The translations under genes were made by a program, and so were the position numbers. The notes below the pieces were generated by a model. The model saw only the letters and a list, made by a program, of their open reading frames with translations. It had not been told where the DNA came from and ran no database searches. Positions 11,341-20,531 of a stretch of DNA of 64,000 bases are shown here, one piece after another (the first letter of the stretch is position 1; the number at the start of each line of letters is the position of its first letter). The DNA comes from Acidobacteriota bacterium. GTDB lineage: Bacteria; Acidobacteriota; UBA6911. The stretch spans positions 28,083-92,082 of the forward strand of contig JAISUT010000016.1 in NCBI GenBank assembly GCA_031271905.1. Direction: 5' to 3'.

Positions 11341-12532
11341 GGGGGCGCCGTCGCGCGTCCGGCTCCGGCGCTTCCTGCGCGTGACCTTCCCCGGCGGGCT
11401 CGCCTTCTTCGGGCTCACGCGCACGGGCGTCGCCTACCTCGCCCTCGTGGCGCTGGTCTCGCTCGCCGCCGTGCGCGCCGGCGACAACGCCCTGTACGCC
11501 CTGCTGGCGCTGCTGGCATCCGCGCTGGTCGTCTCCAGCCTGATCTCCCGCCACGCGCTGAAGCAACTCTCGCTGACGGTGCGCACCCCGGACCGCATCT
11601 TCGCCGGCGACCGCGTCGTGACCCGCGTGTCCTTGACGAACCTGAAACGGTTCTTCCCCACCCTCGCCATCTCCGTGGAGGAGGTTGCGGAAGGCGCGGC
11701 GGGCGCGGGCGCGAACCCGCCATCCTCCGGCGCCTCCGACCCGTCGGCAGCCCCCCGCGCGGCATACTTCCCCATGTTGCGCGCGGGCGAGACCCGATCC
11801 GAGCGGCTGACGCAGGCTTTCCCGCGACGGGGATGGCGCCGGCAGTCGCTGAGGGTCTCCACCCGCTTCCCCTTCGGTTTTTTCCACCGGCAAGACCCGT
11901 TGCCGTCGCAGAGGCTGCTGGTCTACCCGGCGCTCGGGGAGATCCCGGAGGCGTTGCGGGGGCGCGACCTGTTCGCGGGGCAGTTGGAAAGCCGGACGCG
12001 CGGCGAGGGGGACGGTTTCTACGCCATCCGCGAGCACCGGGACGGAGAGGGCGTCCGCGTCATCGACTGGAAGGCGACCGCCAAGGCGCGTCGGCTGATG
12101 GCGCGCGAGTACGCGCGGGAGGATGAGGTGCGCTGCCTCCTGTTCCTCGACACGTCCGCGCCATCCGAAGGAGACGCCGACGCGCAGGCGGAGGACGGGG
12201 ACGATGCGGCGGGCGTGGAGGATGACGCGCCTTTCGAGGCGGCGGTCTCGCTCGCCGCCGGCATCGCCGCGCATCTCCTCGGGAAGGGGGCGCTGGTGGA
12301 GTTGCGCGCGGGGGAGGCGCACGTCCCGGCGGGGGGCGGGACTGCGCACCTGCACCGGATATTGGAGGCGCTGGCGGTGGCGCGGCGGCGGCGCGGGGCG
12401 ACGCCGGACATGCGTCAACTCCTCTCCTGCCGGGGCTTCAAGGTGCTCCTGACGCCCCGTCCCGCAGAGGGGTTCCCCGCCGAGGTGCGCCGCGCCGCCC
12501 ACGTCATCCCTTTCGACGCGGTTCGCCGTTGA
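11303..12532 (+). CDS. DUF58 domain membrane protein, MoxR partner
   Basis: 409 residues. Two transmembrane helices lie close together near residues 43-80 (VAYLALVALVSLAAVRA, ALYALLALLASALVV). An extracytoplasmic beta-rich domain is followed by the DUF58 core with the signature segment around residue 235 (RDGEGVRVIDWKATAKARRLM), then a VWA-like end with LLFLDTS. DUF58 proteins are the usual partners of MoxR ATPases and are thought to sit at the membrane. The start overlaps the end of the MoxR gene by 38 nt in a different frame. A low-complexity Ala/Asp insert follows LFLDTS. The molecular role is not known. Confidence 0.85.
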   Translation: MPKYSAASKSRSRGAPSRVRLRRFLRVTFPGGLAFFGLTRTGVAYLALVALVSLAAVRAGDNALYALLALLASALVVSSLISRHALKQLSLTVRTPDRIFAGDRVVTRVSLTNLKRFFPTLAISVEEVAEGAAGAGANPPSSGASDPSAAPRAAYFPMLRAGETRSERLTQAFPRRGWRRQSLRVSTRFPFGFFHRQDPLPSQRLLVYPALGEIPEALRGRDLFAGQLESRTRGEGDGFYAIREHRDGEGVRVIDWKATAKARRLMAREYAREDEVRCLLFLDTSAPSEGDADAQAEDGDDAAGVEDDAPFEAAVSLAAGIAAHLLGKGALVELRAGEAHVPAGGGTAHLHRILEALAVARRRRGATPDMRQLLSCRGFKVLLTPRPAEGFPAEVRRAAHVIPFDAVRR

Positions 12533-12538
12533 CCGCCG

Positions 12539-13933
12539 TCAGGATCTCGGGGGCCAGTGGATGGCGTTGCCGAAGACGGCGCGCGCCGCCTCGCCGACCG
12601 CCTCGCTCACCGTCGGATGCGGATGCACCGTCCGAAGCAGATCCTCCACCAAGCCCTCGGCCTCCATCACGGCGACGGCCTCGGCGATCATCTCCGTCAC
12701 ATGCGGCCCGATCATGTGGACGCCCAAGACCTCGCCCAGCCGCCTGTCGGCGACGACTTTCACCACCCCCGGCCCGCCGCCGTCGATCATCGCCTTGCCG
12801 TTGCCCGCGAGGTCGAACAGCCCTTCCACCGCGTCGAAGCCCTGCGCCCGCGCCTGCCCCAGGCTCAACCCCACCGTCGCGATCTCCGGCTCGGTGTAGA
12901 TGCAGCTTGGGATGATGCGCGGGTCGTAGTGATGCCGCCCGGTCAGGATGTACTCGACCGCCGCCTCCCCCTGCGCGCTCGCCGCGTGCGCCAGCATGAC
13001 CTGCGCGTTGCAGTCGCCGATGGCGAAGACGCCGCGCGCGCCGGTCTCGAAGTTCCCGTCCACCTTGATCGCGCCGCGCACGGTTCCGACGCCCGCCTTT
13101 TCCAAGGCGAGCGCCGCCGTGTCCGGCTTGCGCCCGACCCCGACCAAAACCTTCTCGGCGGCGAGGGTCAGCCTCCCGCCCCCCGCCTCGACCTCGACGG
13201 AGGCTTCGTCCGCGCCGCCTTGGCGCACCGCCGCGAGTTTCGCGCCGGTCAAAACCCGCACCCCCGCCCGCTCCAGCGCGACGCGCGCCATGCGGGCGAT
13301 CCCGGCGTCCACCGAGGGCAGTATCTCCGGCAGCAGCTCGACGATGGCGACCCGCGCCCCCGCCGACGCGAAGACCGACGCGAACTCGACGCCGATCACG
13401 CCGCCCCCGACGATGCAGACGGACCGGGGGAGCTTCGCAAGCGCCAGCGCGCCCGTGCTGTCGATGACTGCGGGCAGGTCTGCGCCGGGGAACGCCAGAG
13501 GCGCCGGGACGGAGCCGGAGGCGACGATGACCGCATCCGGGTTGGCGAGCTGGGGGGGCGCCTTGCCGTCCACCGTCACCACGCCAGGCGCGGCGAAGGC
13601 CGCCTCGCCCTTATGCACCGCGACCTTGTTCGCCTTCAAAAGCCCGCCCACGCCGCCGACCAGCCGGTTGACGACCGCCTGTTTATGCGCTTGAGCCTCC
13701 GCCCAGTCCAGCGTCACCCGCTCCGCCTTGACCCCCGCAACGTCCCCGTCTTTGACATGCTTGTAGAACAACGCGGAGCGTAGCAACGCCTTGGTCGGGA
13801 TGCAGCCGACGTTCAGGCAAGTCCCGCCGAACTCCCGCCGTTCGACGATGTGGGCTTGCGCGCCCATCTGGGCGGCTTTGATGGCGGCGACGTAGCCTCC
13901 CGGCCCGCCGCCGACGACCAGTATCTTCTTCAT
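12539..13933 (-). CDS. lpdA: Dihydrolipoyl dehydrogenase (E3)
   Basis: FAD- and NAD-dependent disulfide oxidoreductase that reoxidises the lipoyl group of E2. 464 residues. It has the FAD site GGGPGGYVAAIKAAQ near the N-terminus, the redox disulfide in GGTCLNVGCIPTKALL, the NAD site VGGGVIGVEFASVFA, the second FAD motif FAIGDCNA and the C-terminal active-site base in HPHPTVSEA. The ATG has GAGGGG 6 nt upstream, inside the end of the E2 gene. It is the last gene of the pdhA-pdhB-pdhC-lpd operon and converges with the DUF58 gene, only 6 nt separating the stops. Confidence 0.97.
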   Translation of the reverse strand: MKKILVVGGGPGGYVAAIKAAQMGAQAHIVERREFGGTCLNVGCIPTKALLRSALFYKHVKDGDVAGVKAERVTLDWAEAQAHKQAVVNRLVGGVGGLLKANKVAVHKGEAAFAAPGVVTVDGKAPPQLANPDAVIVASGSVPAPLAFPGADLPAVIDSTGALALAKLPRSVCIVGGGVIGVEFASVFASAGARVAIVELLPEILPSVDAGIARMARVALERAGVRVLTGAKLAAVRQGGADEASVEVEAGGGRLTLAAEKVLVGVGRKPDTAALALEKAGVGTVRGAIKVDGNFETGARGVFAIGDCNAQVMLAHAASAQGEAAVEYILTGRHHYDPRIIPSCIYTEPEIATVGLSLGQARAQGFDAVEGLFDLAGNGKAMIDGGGPGVVKVVADRRLGEVLGVHMIGPHVTEMIAEAVAVMEAEGLVEDLLRTVHPHPTVSEAVGEAARAVFGNAIHWPPRS

Positions 13934-13936
13934 GCG

Positions 13937-15157
13937 TCACCCCTCGAAGACCGCGCGCGCGGGCCTTGCCAGGTGCCGTTGCAACGTCGCCAGGAATTCG
14001 GCGGCGGGGGCGCCGTCGATCACCCGGTGGTCGAAGGTGAGGGATATCCCCGTCAGCGGGCGTATCACGACCTCGCCGTTGCGCGCCACCGGGGTCTCCA
14101 CCGTGCGTCCGACGCCTAGGATGGCAGACTCCGGCTGGTTGACGATCGGCGTGAAGAAATCCACCGAGCCGTAGCCGCCGACGTTCGAGATCGTGAACGT
14201 GCCGCCTGACATCTCGTCGCGCCGCAACCGTCCGGCGCGCGCCTTCGCCGTCAGCTCCTTGATCTCGCGGCTGACCGCGAACAGGCTTTTGCCACCGGCG
14301 TCCCTCACCACCGGCACCACCAGGCCGTTCTCGACCGCGACCGCGATGCCGAGGTTCACCGCGCCGGGGATCCGTATCTCGCCGCCGGAGGGGGTGTGGC
14401 AAAGGGTGGCGTTGACGATCGGATGGTCCTTGATGGCGCGGGCGACGATTTTCGCCAAGAGATCCAGCACCCCGACCTTGACCTCGCCCTCGCCCAGGTC
14501 GCGGTTGAGCTGTTCGCGCAACGCCAGCAACTCGGCGACGTCCGCGCGCATGTGGTGCGTCACCATCGGCGCCTGCGACCAGCTCGCGAGCATCCCGTCG
14601 CCCACCGCCTTGCGCATGCCGGCGTAGGGGCGCGTCGTCGCGACGGCGGGGGCTGCGACCGCGGCAGCGGCTGAGGCGGCGGCCGCCGCCGCGCCGTAGT
14701 CCGCGACATCCTTTTTCACTATCCTCCCGCCGGGCCCCGTGCCCGCGACCCGCGTGTAGTCGATGCCGAGCTTTCGCGCCAGCGCCCTCGCCGCCGGCGA
14801 GGCGAACACCCTGCCGCCTTTGCCCGTGACGGCGGGCGGGGCGACCGCCGTCGCAGCGGCAGGTTCAGGCGCGGCCGCCGCCACGGGCGCGGAGGCGGCC
14901 GCCTCCGGCACGGCCTCCCCCGGCGCGCCGACGTACGCCAACACCGCCCTGATCGGCAACGACTCGCCCACGCGCCCGACGGCTTTCAACAGCACGCCGT
15001 CGGCGGGGGACTCGACCACGTTGGTCAACTTCTCGGTCTCGATCTCCAGCAGACCGTCCCCTTTTTTTACGGCGTCCCCCTCGTTTTTCAGCCAGTTAAC
15101 GACCAGCCCCTCGGTCATCGTCAGACCTAGCTTGGGCATCACGACTTCGACAGCCAT
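13937..15157 (-). CDS. pdhC: Dihydrolipoamide acyltransferase (E2)
   Basis: Core of a 2-oxo-acid dehydrogenase complex. 406 residues. It has a single N-terminal lipoyl domain with the lipoylated Lys43 in ETEKLTN and an Ala/Pro-rich linker. A peripheral subunit-binding domain follows near residues 113-150 (ASPAARALARKLGIDYTRVAGTGPGGRI is split across it). The catalytic domain carries the active-site histidine in FDHRVIDGAPA. The ribosome-binding site AAGGAGG is well placed. Whether the natural substrate is pyruvate or acetoin cannot be settled from the sequence; E1 and E2 of both systems look alike. Confidence 0.94.
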   Translation of the reverse strand: MAVEVVMPKLGLTMTEGLVVNWLKNEGDAVKKGDGLLEIETEKLTNVVESPADGVLLKAVGRVGESLPIRAVLAYVGAPGEAVPEAAASAPVAAAAPEPAAATAVAPPAVTGKGGRVFASPAARALARKLGIDYTRVAGTGPGGRIVKKDVADYGAAAAAASAAAAVAAPAVATTRPYAGMRKAVGDGMLASWSQAPMVTHHMRADVAELLALREQLNRDLGEGEVKVGVLDLLAKIVARAIKDHPIVNATLCHTPSGGEIRIPGAVNLGIAVAVENGLVVPVVRDAGGKSLFAVSREIKELTAKARAGRLRRDEMSGGTFTISNVGGYGSVDFFTPIVNQPESAILGVGRTVETPVARNGEVVIRPLTGISLTFDHRVIDGAPAAEFLATLQRHLARPARAVFEG

Positions 15158-15180
15158 CTCTCGCCTCCTTTCCCCCTTCG

Positions 15181-16155
15181 CTACGCGAACAGGCTCTTCA
15201 CCGCCGCGACGACCTTCCCCTCGCTCGGCTGGTAGTTGCGCTCCAGCGCCGAGGAGAACGGAACCGGCGTGAAGGGCGAGCCGACGCGCTTGACCGGCGC
15301 GTCCAGGTAGTCGAACGCCTCGTCGGCAAGCCGCGCCGCGATCTCACCGCCGAAGCCGCCCGTCTCGACCGCCTCGTGGGCGATGACGACACGGCCGGTC
15401 TTGCACACCGACCCCAGCACCGCGTCCATGTCCAGCGGGCAGAGCGAGACCAGGTCGATGACCTCCGCGCCGATCCCCTCGTCGGCGAGGGTCGCGGCGG
15501 CGGCGAGGCACTTGTGCAACATCTTAGACCAGGTGAGGATGGTGACGTCGCCCCCTTCGCGCCGCACCTCGGCCTTGCCGAACGGGACGACGTACTCGCC
15601 CTCCGGCACCTCCTCGCTCATGCCGTTGAGCCCCTTGTGCTCGAAGCACATCACCGGGTTGTCGTCGCGAATGGCCTGAGCGAGCAGCCCCTTGGCGAGG
15701 CGCGGGCCGGAGCTGGCGACCACCTTCAGGCCGGGGATGTGCGTGAAGAGCGCCTCCAGGCATTGCGAGTGCTGCGCGGCGGCGCCGATCTCCCCGCCCA
15801 GGTTGGCGCGGATGACCAACGGCAGGCTTGTCTGGCCGTTGAGCATGTAGGTCATCTTCGCCGCCTGGTTCAAGATCTCGTCGAAACAGCAGCCGAGGAA
15901 GTCGCAGAAGTCGAGCGACAGCACGGGGCGCAACCCCATCGCCGCCGCGCCGACCCCCAGGCTGACGATCTGCCCTTCGCTGATGGGGGTGTCCCACACC
16001 CGCTCCGCGCCGAACTCCGCGTACAGCCCCGCCGTCTGCCCGAACGAACTGCCCATGAGGGCGATGTCCTCGCCCGCCAAAAACACGTTGGGGTCGCGCA
16101 GCATCTCCTGCCGCTGGGCGTCCCGGATAGCGTCCACGTAAGTCATGATCGCCAT
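15181..16155 (-). CDS. pdhB: 2-oxo-acid dehydrogenase E1 beta subunit
   Basis: Second half of the thiamine-diphosphate-dependent E1 heterotetramer. 324 residues. The start MAIMTYVDAIRDAQRQEM and the segment VFLAGEDIALMGSSFGQTAGL are typical of pyruvate/acetoin dehydrogenase beta chains. A C-terminal transketolase-like domain contains VIDLVSLCPLD and VVIAHEAVETGGFGGEI. The ribosome-binding site GGAGG lies 7 nt upstream of the ATG, overlapping the region just after the E1 alpha stop. It sits between the E1 alpha and E2 genes with gaps of under 25 nt, so the four enzymes are clearly one operon. Confidence 0.95.
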   Translation of the reverse strand: MAIMTYVDAIRDAQRQEMLRDPNVFLAGEDIALMGSSFGQTAGLYAEFGAERVWDTPISEGQIVSLGVGAAAMGLRPVLSLDFCDFLGCCFDEILNQAAKMTYMLNGQTSLPLVIRANLGGEIGAAAQHSQCLEALFTHIPGLKVVASSGPRLAKGLLAQAIRDDNPVMCFEHKGLNGMSEEVPEGEYVVPFGKAEVRREGGDVTILTWSKMLHKCLAAAATLADEGIGAEVIDLVSLCPLDMDAVLGSVCKTGRVVIAHEAVETGGFGGEIAARLADEAFDYLDAPVKRVGSPFTPVPFSSALERNYQPSEGKVVAAVKSLFA

Positions 16156-16168
16156 GGCAATGCCTCCA

Positions 16169-17137
16169 TCAGGATGTATAGACGTGTTCGAACATCGACT
16201 CCGGCGACGGGTCGGGGCTCGCCTCGGCGAACGCTATCGCCGCCCGGACCTCTTCCGCAGCCTGCGCCTTGATCTCGTCCAGCTCCGCATCCGTCGCGAC
16301 CTTCCCATCCAAGAGGCGCTTCGCGAAACGCGGAATCGGATCGCGCTCGGGGGTGAGCCACAGCGCCTGCTCCGCAGGGTCTTTGTAAAGCGCGGGGTCG
16401 CCGATGAAATGGCCGTGGTGCCGCCAGGTGAGGCATTCGAGCAGCGAGGGCCCCTCCCCCTTGCGGGCGCGACGAACCGCCTCGGCGGCGACCTCCTTGA
16501 CCGCGACGGGGTCGTTGCCGTCCACCGTCACCCCCGGGATGTTGTAGGCGGCGGCACGTTCGGAGAGGAAACGGTTGTTGGTCGCGCGCGCGGGCGGGGT
16601 GGACATGCCGAAGCCGTTGTTCTCGCAGACGAAGACGACCGGGAGGCACCAAGTCGATGCGAGGTTGAGCGCCTCGTGGAAGGTGCCCCGGTTGGTCGAG
16701 CCGTCGCCGAAGAAGGCGACTGCGACCGCGTCGGTCTTCTTGTAGCGGAGCGCGAAGCCCACGCCGACCGCTATCGGGATGCAGGCGCCGACGATGCCGT
16801 TGGCGCCGATGATGCCCGCCGCGATGTCGGCGATATGCATCGAGCCGCTCTTGCCTTGGCTGTAGCCGCCGTCCCTGCCGTAAAGCTCCGCCATCATCTT
16901 GCGGACGTCGCCCCCCTTGGCGATGATGTGACCGTGGCCGCGGTGCGTGCTGCAGATGCAGTCCGTCTGCGCAAGCTCGCTGCAAACGCCTGCGGCGACC
17001 GCCTCCTCGCCTGAATACAGGTGCAGGAAGCCGCCCAGCTTGCCATCGAGCATCAACCGCCGCGACGTCTCCTCGAACTCCCTGATGCGCACCATCGTGC
17101 GATATAACGCCAGATAATCCTTCTTCTCCAGTTCCAT
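16169..17137 (-). CDS. pdhA: 2-oxo-acid dehydrogenase E1 alpha subunit
   Basis: Thiamine-diphosphate-binding half of E1. 322 residues from the ATG at 17137, which has an AGGAGG site 7 nt upstream. The reading frame stays open to 17260, but that extension runs into a dispersed repeat and is not credible coding sequence. The ThDP motif is GDGSTNRGTFHEALN through VCENN (GDG...NN). Also visible are the phosphorylation-loop-like RHHGHF and an N-terminal MVRIREFEE. The segment SGSMHIADIAAGIIGANGIVG resembles AcoA-type acetoin dehydrogenase as much as PdhA. It is the first gene of the four-gene complex operon. Confidence 0.94.
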   Translation of the reverse strand: MELEKKDYLALYRTMVRIREFEETSRRLMLDGKLGGFLHLYSGEEAVAAGVCSELAQTDCICSTHRGHGHIIAKGGDVRKMMAELYGRDGGYSQGKSGSMHIADIAAGIIGANGIVGACIPIAVGVGFALRYKKTDAVAVAFFGDGSTNRGTFHEALNLASTWCLPVVFVCENNGFGMSTPPARATNNRFLSERAAAYNIPGVTVDGNDPVAVKEVAAEAVRRARKGEGPSLLECLTWRHHGHFIGDPALYKDPAEQALWLTPERDPIPRFAKRLLDGKVATDAELDEIKAQAAEEVRAAIAFAEASPDPSPESMFEHVYTS

Positions 17138-17208
17138 GGACTCGCCTCCTCCCCCGGTGCCGATTTCCCGGACTCCCCCTTGCGCCTTAGCATCTTCGAA
17201 ACGCTTCA

Positions 17209-17325
17209 GGGAGCCTCTAAACCCCGGACGCTGCGTTGCGCCTTGGTCGAAAATGCTCATTCGCCTCGGAAAGCTCCGCTTTTCGCCCTGCGGCAGACGG
17301 CCTTGCCTGCGAGGCTTTCAGAGGC
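17209..17325 (+). repeat. Dispersed hairpin repeat, copy 3 (full length)
   Basis: Starts GGGAGCCTCTAAACCCCGG, with core GCGTTGCGCCTTGGTCG, and ends GAGGCTTTCAGAGGC. It lies between lplA and pdhA. The rest of the 315-nt gap (17326-17452) shows nothing recognisable beyond GC-rich sequence. Confidence 0.88.
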
Positions 17326-17452
17326 ACGCTTCATTGGATCTTACGGTCGAAACGTCGCCGCGTTTCCCGCGAGGCGGTGCGCCGCACAAGGCCGTGCGCC
17401 CGCGCCCGGGCGCGATCCGCGCGGCCGAGCCCCGACGCGAAGGCGCGTCATT

Positions 17453-18520
17453 TCACGGCAAGGTCGCGCCTTGGACGAACCGTCGCACGTCCCGCAACAC
17501 CCCCGCGAGGTCTCCGGCGGCGGCAGCCAGCTCCTTGTCAACCCCCTCCAGCAAAGCCCCTTTCGCGTAATCCTTGCCGATCCACGCGCCCTTCAGCCGC
17601 CGCCACACATCCACGTGCAGGGAGTCGGTCGCGATGCCGCAGTCGTAGACCTTGCCGTCGCGCGGGAAGAAGGAGAGCGCCAGCTTCCCCCACGGGAAAT
17701 AGCCGACGAGCTCGGACGCCGCAGGCGCCGCCCCCCATATCCACTCCTCCGAGGCGTATAGGCGGGAGACCTCCTCGAATCGCGCCGCATCGACCAGCGA
17801 CGCGCCGTCGCCGCGCCCGCATTCCAAGACCGCGACGCCGGGGGCCAGCGCCCCGACCTCCTGGAGAAAACGCTCTTTGACGGCCCGCTTCACCCGCGCG
17901 ACGGTGAGTTCCGGCACCAACTCCGACAAGGTCACGACGCGGGACTCGACCGAAGCGGTCTCAGCCCGCTTGAACTTCAGCTTGTCCGGGGTCAGGCAGT
18001 CGCGGATGTTCCGGGCGTCGGAGCGGATCAGGATCGTGCCGTGATGCAACCCCGCGTATTTTTCGGTGCGGAAGGCGTTGCCGGAGAACTTGCGCCCGTC
18101 GGCGAGGATGTCGTTGCGCCCCGAAAGCTCCGCACGGACACCGAGCGCCCGCACAGCGCCCAAGACGACGCCGGACGTCCACGAGACGTCGTAGTCCGCA
18201 CGGGGGAGGCAGAACGTGAAATTCAGGTTCCCCATGTCGTGGTAGACCGCGCCGCCGCCGGTGAAGCGGCGCGCCACCTTGACGCCCCTCGCCTTGACGA
18301 CGGACATGTCGCACTCCGCGCGGGGGTCTTGGTTGCGCCCGATCACGATGGTGTCGTCGTTTTGCCAGACCGCCGCCACGAACAGCCTGACGCCAGCCCT
18401 CGCCTCGGCGGCGACCCGCTCGAACAGGCAGGTCTCCCAAGCGAGGTTCCGCCAAGGATCGCCCCAGTCGTAGTCCACGAAAGCGCACCTGTCTTCGACC
18501 ATGCCGTCATTACCGCACAT
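17453..18520 (-). CDS. lplA: Lipoate-protein ligase A
   Basis: Attaches lipoate to E2 lipoyl domains by way of lipoyl-AMP. About 355 residues. The ligase fold shows VIGRNQDPRAE, the signature RRFTGGGAVYHDMGNLNFTF and the lysine-containing GRNDILADGRKFSGNAFR with the following HHGTILI. A C-terminal accessory domain is present. The start at 18520 or the ATG at 18502 (MVEDRCAF) are both possible; neither has a clear ribosome-binding site. It lies upstream of the dehydrogenase genes on the same strand, separated by a repeat, which fits supply of the cofactor for the E2 encoded next door. Confidence 0.93.
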   Translation of the reverse strand: MCGNDGMVEDRCAFVDYDWGDPWRNLAWETCLFERVAAEARAGVRLFVAAVWQNDDTIVIGRNQDPRAECDMSVVKARGVKVARRFTGGGAVYHDMGNLNFTFCLPRADYDVSWTSGVVLGAVRALGVRAELSGRNDILADGRKFSGNAFRTEKYAGLHHGTILIRSDARNIRDCLTPDKLKFKRAETASVESRVVTLSELVPELTVARVKRAVKERFLQEVGALAPGVAVLECGRGDGASLVDAARFEEVSRLYASEEWIWGAAPAASELVGYFPWGKLALSFFPRDGKVYDCGIATDSLHVDVWRRLKGAWIGKDYAKGALLEGVDKELAAAAGDLAGVLRDVRRFVQGATLP

Positions 18521-18589
18521 CCTGGGGGATTTGTAAAGCGATGATTCCGCTGTGGGACGTTTTAGCGTGCGACGGGGCGACGGGACGAC

Positions 18590-18623
18590 AAAAAAAAGGG
18601 CGGGATCGCCCCCGCCCTTTTTT
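18590..18623. terminator. Bidirectional rho-independent terminator
   Basis: Stem GGGCGGG / CCCGCCC around a 6-nt loop, flanked by an A-run on one side and a T-run on the other. It therefore reads as a hairpin plus U-tract on both strands. It lies between the TPR lipoprotein gene (ends 18669) and lplA (minus), most likely ending the tonB-exb transcript. Confidence 0.85.
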
Positions 18624-18668
18624 ACGCTACACCCGTCTGTTTTCCAGCCATTCCGGCCGGCTAAAAAG

Positions 18669-19478
18669 CTATTCGGCTTTCTTACCCACGATCTTCGGGG
18701 CTTTGGCAGCCTCTTCTTGCGCTTTCCGCTTCAACTTCAAGGATTCCAACGCCACCTTGTCGGCCTGGCGGATGAGTTCCTTCTTGGCGTCCTCGTCCGT
18801 CTCCAGCTTGGCTTTCTCGCGCCAGAGCAGGTTCTGGTACTCCATGGCGTCGTAGTACCCTTCCCGGTATTGGATCGCCTTGCCGACGTAGTCCAGCCCT
18901 TCCTCGATTTCGGCGCGGAGCTTGGCCTTCTCCTCGTCGGACAGGTCTTTCACGTTCTGCCCCTGAAGCCCCGTCTTCGCGACGATGGCGTCGTAATCCA
19001 TGACCGCGACCCGATAATAGGCCTCCGCCTGCTTCGGATCGACCTGCAACACCTTGTCGCACCATTCCTTGGCTTCGGGGTTATTCTTCATCTGGGTGTA
19101 CAAGCCCACGATGCTGAGCATGGAGTTGAGCTTGTTTCTCCCCGTGGGATCCGTGGAGGTCTCCGCGATGTTTTTGAAGGTTTCGATAGCCTTGTTGGCC
19201 ATCTCCGTGCTTCGTGGATCGGAAGAACCAGGAACGAACTGTGACATGTATGCCGTTCCCAGATACATGCGCGCCACCTCGAAATCCGGATCCAACTCCA
19301 CGGACTTCTGGAAAAACTGCGCGGCCGCGTCATACTTCTGCTTGGTGAACTGCGCAACCCCCTTGTTGACGTAATCGCGCGCTTGCAATTTTTTCACAAC
19401 CGGCAGATTGCAACCCGACAGGGGGAGCATCATTCCCAAAAGAAGCAGTGCGACCAGCCACTTGCTGTTGACCCTCAT
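18669..19478 (-). CDS. TPR-repeat lipoprotein
   Basis: 269 residues from the ATG at 19478, which has GGAGGCCACA upstream. A lipoprotein signal peptide ends in LSGC (Cys23). TPR-like helical repeats follow: KGVAQFTKQKYDAAAQFFQKSVELDPDFEVA, then AEAYYRVAVMDYDAIVAK. The C-terminus is Lys/Ala-rich and coiled (ALESLKLKRKAQEEAAKAPK). It is the last gene after tonB-exbB-exbD-exbD on the same strand and ends at the terminator at 18590. A periplasmic scaffold or outer-membrane role linked to the TonB energy-transducing system is an inference from position. Confidence 0.85.
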   Translation of the reverse strand: MRVNSKWLVALLLLGMMLPLSGCNLPVVKKLQARDYVNKGVAQFTKQKYDAAAQFFQKSVELDPDFEVARMYLGTAYMSQFVPGSSDPRSTEMANKAIETFKNIAETSTDPTGRNKLNSMLSIVGLYTQMKNNPEAKEWCDKVLQVDPKQAEAYYRVAVMDYDAIVAKTGLQGQNVKDLSDEEKAKLRAEIEEGLDYVGKAIQYREGYYDAMEYQNLLWREKAKLETDEDAKKELIRQADKVALESLKLKRKAQEEAAKAPKIVGKKAE

Positions 19479-19548
19479 TGTGGCCTCCAAAACTTATGAA
19501 TATGTTAAACAACGTCAAGGCTGTCGCGCCCAACACCCGGGTGCGCAG

Positions 19549-19962
19549 CTATTGGATCTCTTGCGTCACCAAGCCGATATCCCCCACGCCGGCACCCTTG
19601 GCAATGTCGATGACGCGGACGACATCGCCATACGGCAACTTCGGACTCGCGCTGATAAACATGTTCTTGTTCGAACGTTCGCTGTAGATTTTCTGGAGCT
19701 CGTCGCCTAAGCGGCTCAAGGTCTGTTCCGTCCCGTTGATGGCGATTTGCGCCGTTTCACTGACCGAAACCACGATCACGCTCGGATCGGGAGCTGACGG
19801 CGTGTCGCTCTCGGAAGATTGCGGCACCTTGACGTCCAAATCCATCTGACGAATCGGCGTGATGACCATGAAGATGATGAGGAGCACCAAAAGGATGTCG
19901 ATGTATGGCGTGATGTTGATATTCGCCATCGCCCCACCCTTGTTCCCAACACTCATACTCAT
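19549..19962 (-). CDS. exbD: ExbD/TolR-family protein (second copy)
   Basis: Inner-membrane, proton-channel-associated partner of ExbB. 137 residues from the ATG at 19962, with GGAAGGG 7 nt upstream. One transmembrane helix (IDILLVLLIIFMVITPI) carries the conserved aspartate in NITPYID. A periplasmic domain ends DIGLVTQEIQ. A GTG further upstream (19992) lacks a ribosome-binding site. It is separated from the first exbD by a dispersed repeat and about 400 nt without a gene, unusual inside this operon. Two ExbD copies per operon are common in Acidobacteriota-type TonB loci (known context). Confidence 0.93.
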   Translation of the reverse strand: MSMSVGNKGGAMANINITPYIDILLVLLIIFMVITPIRQMDLDVKVPQSSESDTPSAPDPSVIVVSVSETAQIAINGTEQTLSRLGDELQKIYSERSNKNMFISASPKLPYGDVVRVIDIAKGAGVGDIGLVTQEIQ

Positions 19963-20002
19963 AGCAGAACCCTTCCCTTTCTTCCCTTTCACAACGCCAC
20001 AA

Positions 20003-20122
20003 GGGAACCTCTAAAAACCCCGGACGCTGCGTTGCGCCTTGGTCGAAAATGCCCATTCGCCTCAGCAAACCCCGCTTTTCGACCTGCGGCGACGCCTTGC
20101 CTGCGAGGTTTTTAGAGGTTCT
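20003..20122 (+). repeat. Dispersed hairpin repeat, copy 4 (full length)
   Basis: The cleanest copy. It starts GGGAACCTCTAAAAACCCC and ends GGTTTTTAGAGGTTCTC, so the 17-nt terminal arms GGGAACCTCTAAAAACC and GGTTTTTAGAGGTTC pair almost perfectly. It lies between the two exbD genes. The rest of the gap, 20123-20512, contains no supportable gene: open frames there have no family-like features. Confidence 0.92.
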
Positions 20123-20512
20123 CAACAAGCGGTTTCACCGCCAGCCGCGCTCGACCGCCCCGCATCATCCGCCGGAGGAGCTGAAAAGCCATCCCCGGCT
20201 TCCAGGACGCAGACGCATCCCCGACCAGCTCCGCCATGCCGCCGCGCCGAAAACATCCTCGACGCGGCGGCAGACGCAGGTCATCCAACCCCTTTTCGCG
20301 CTCCGGCAGCCTCTTAGAACGCCATCGCGCACCATGCGCAACCCGGCAGGCGAACTTCCAACCGCCGGAATCCCCGACACAGTGTCGCAACGGACGCGAA
20401 TACAAGCCCGCCGTCACACACTTGGGTCGGCAAACGCCTTGGCATCGCACCGTCTCCGCATCGTTTCGCCCCACCGTTCCGGCTGGCGGACACCCCCGCG
20501 TCAAACACAGGC

Positions 20513-20526
20513 AACGCCTAGGCGTT
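20513..20526. terminator. Short palindrome after exbD (possible weak terminator)
   Basis: AACGCCTAGGCGTT, a perfect 14-nt palindrome 6 nt beyond the exbD stop at 20532. There is no strong T-tract, so termination is uncertain. Confidence 0.3.
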
Positions 20527-20531
20527 TGTAG

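Noticed and set aside
20112..20504. 130-codon open frame between the two exbD genes
   Set aside because: No family-like composition or motif, no ribosome-binding site, and it partly overlaps a repeat; GC-rich DNA easily gives such frames.
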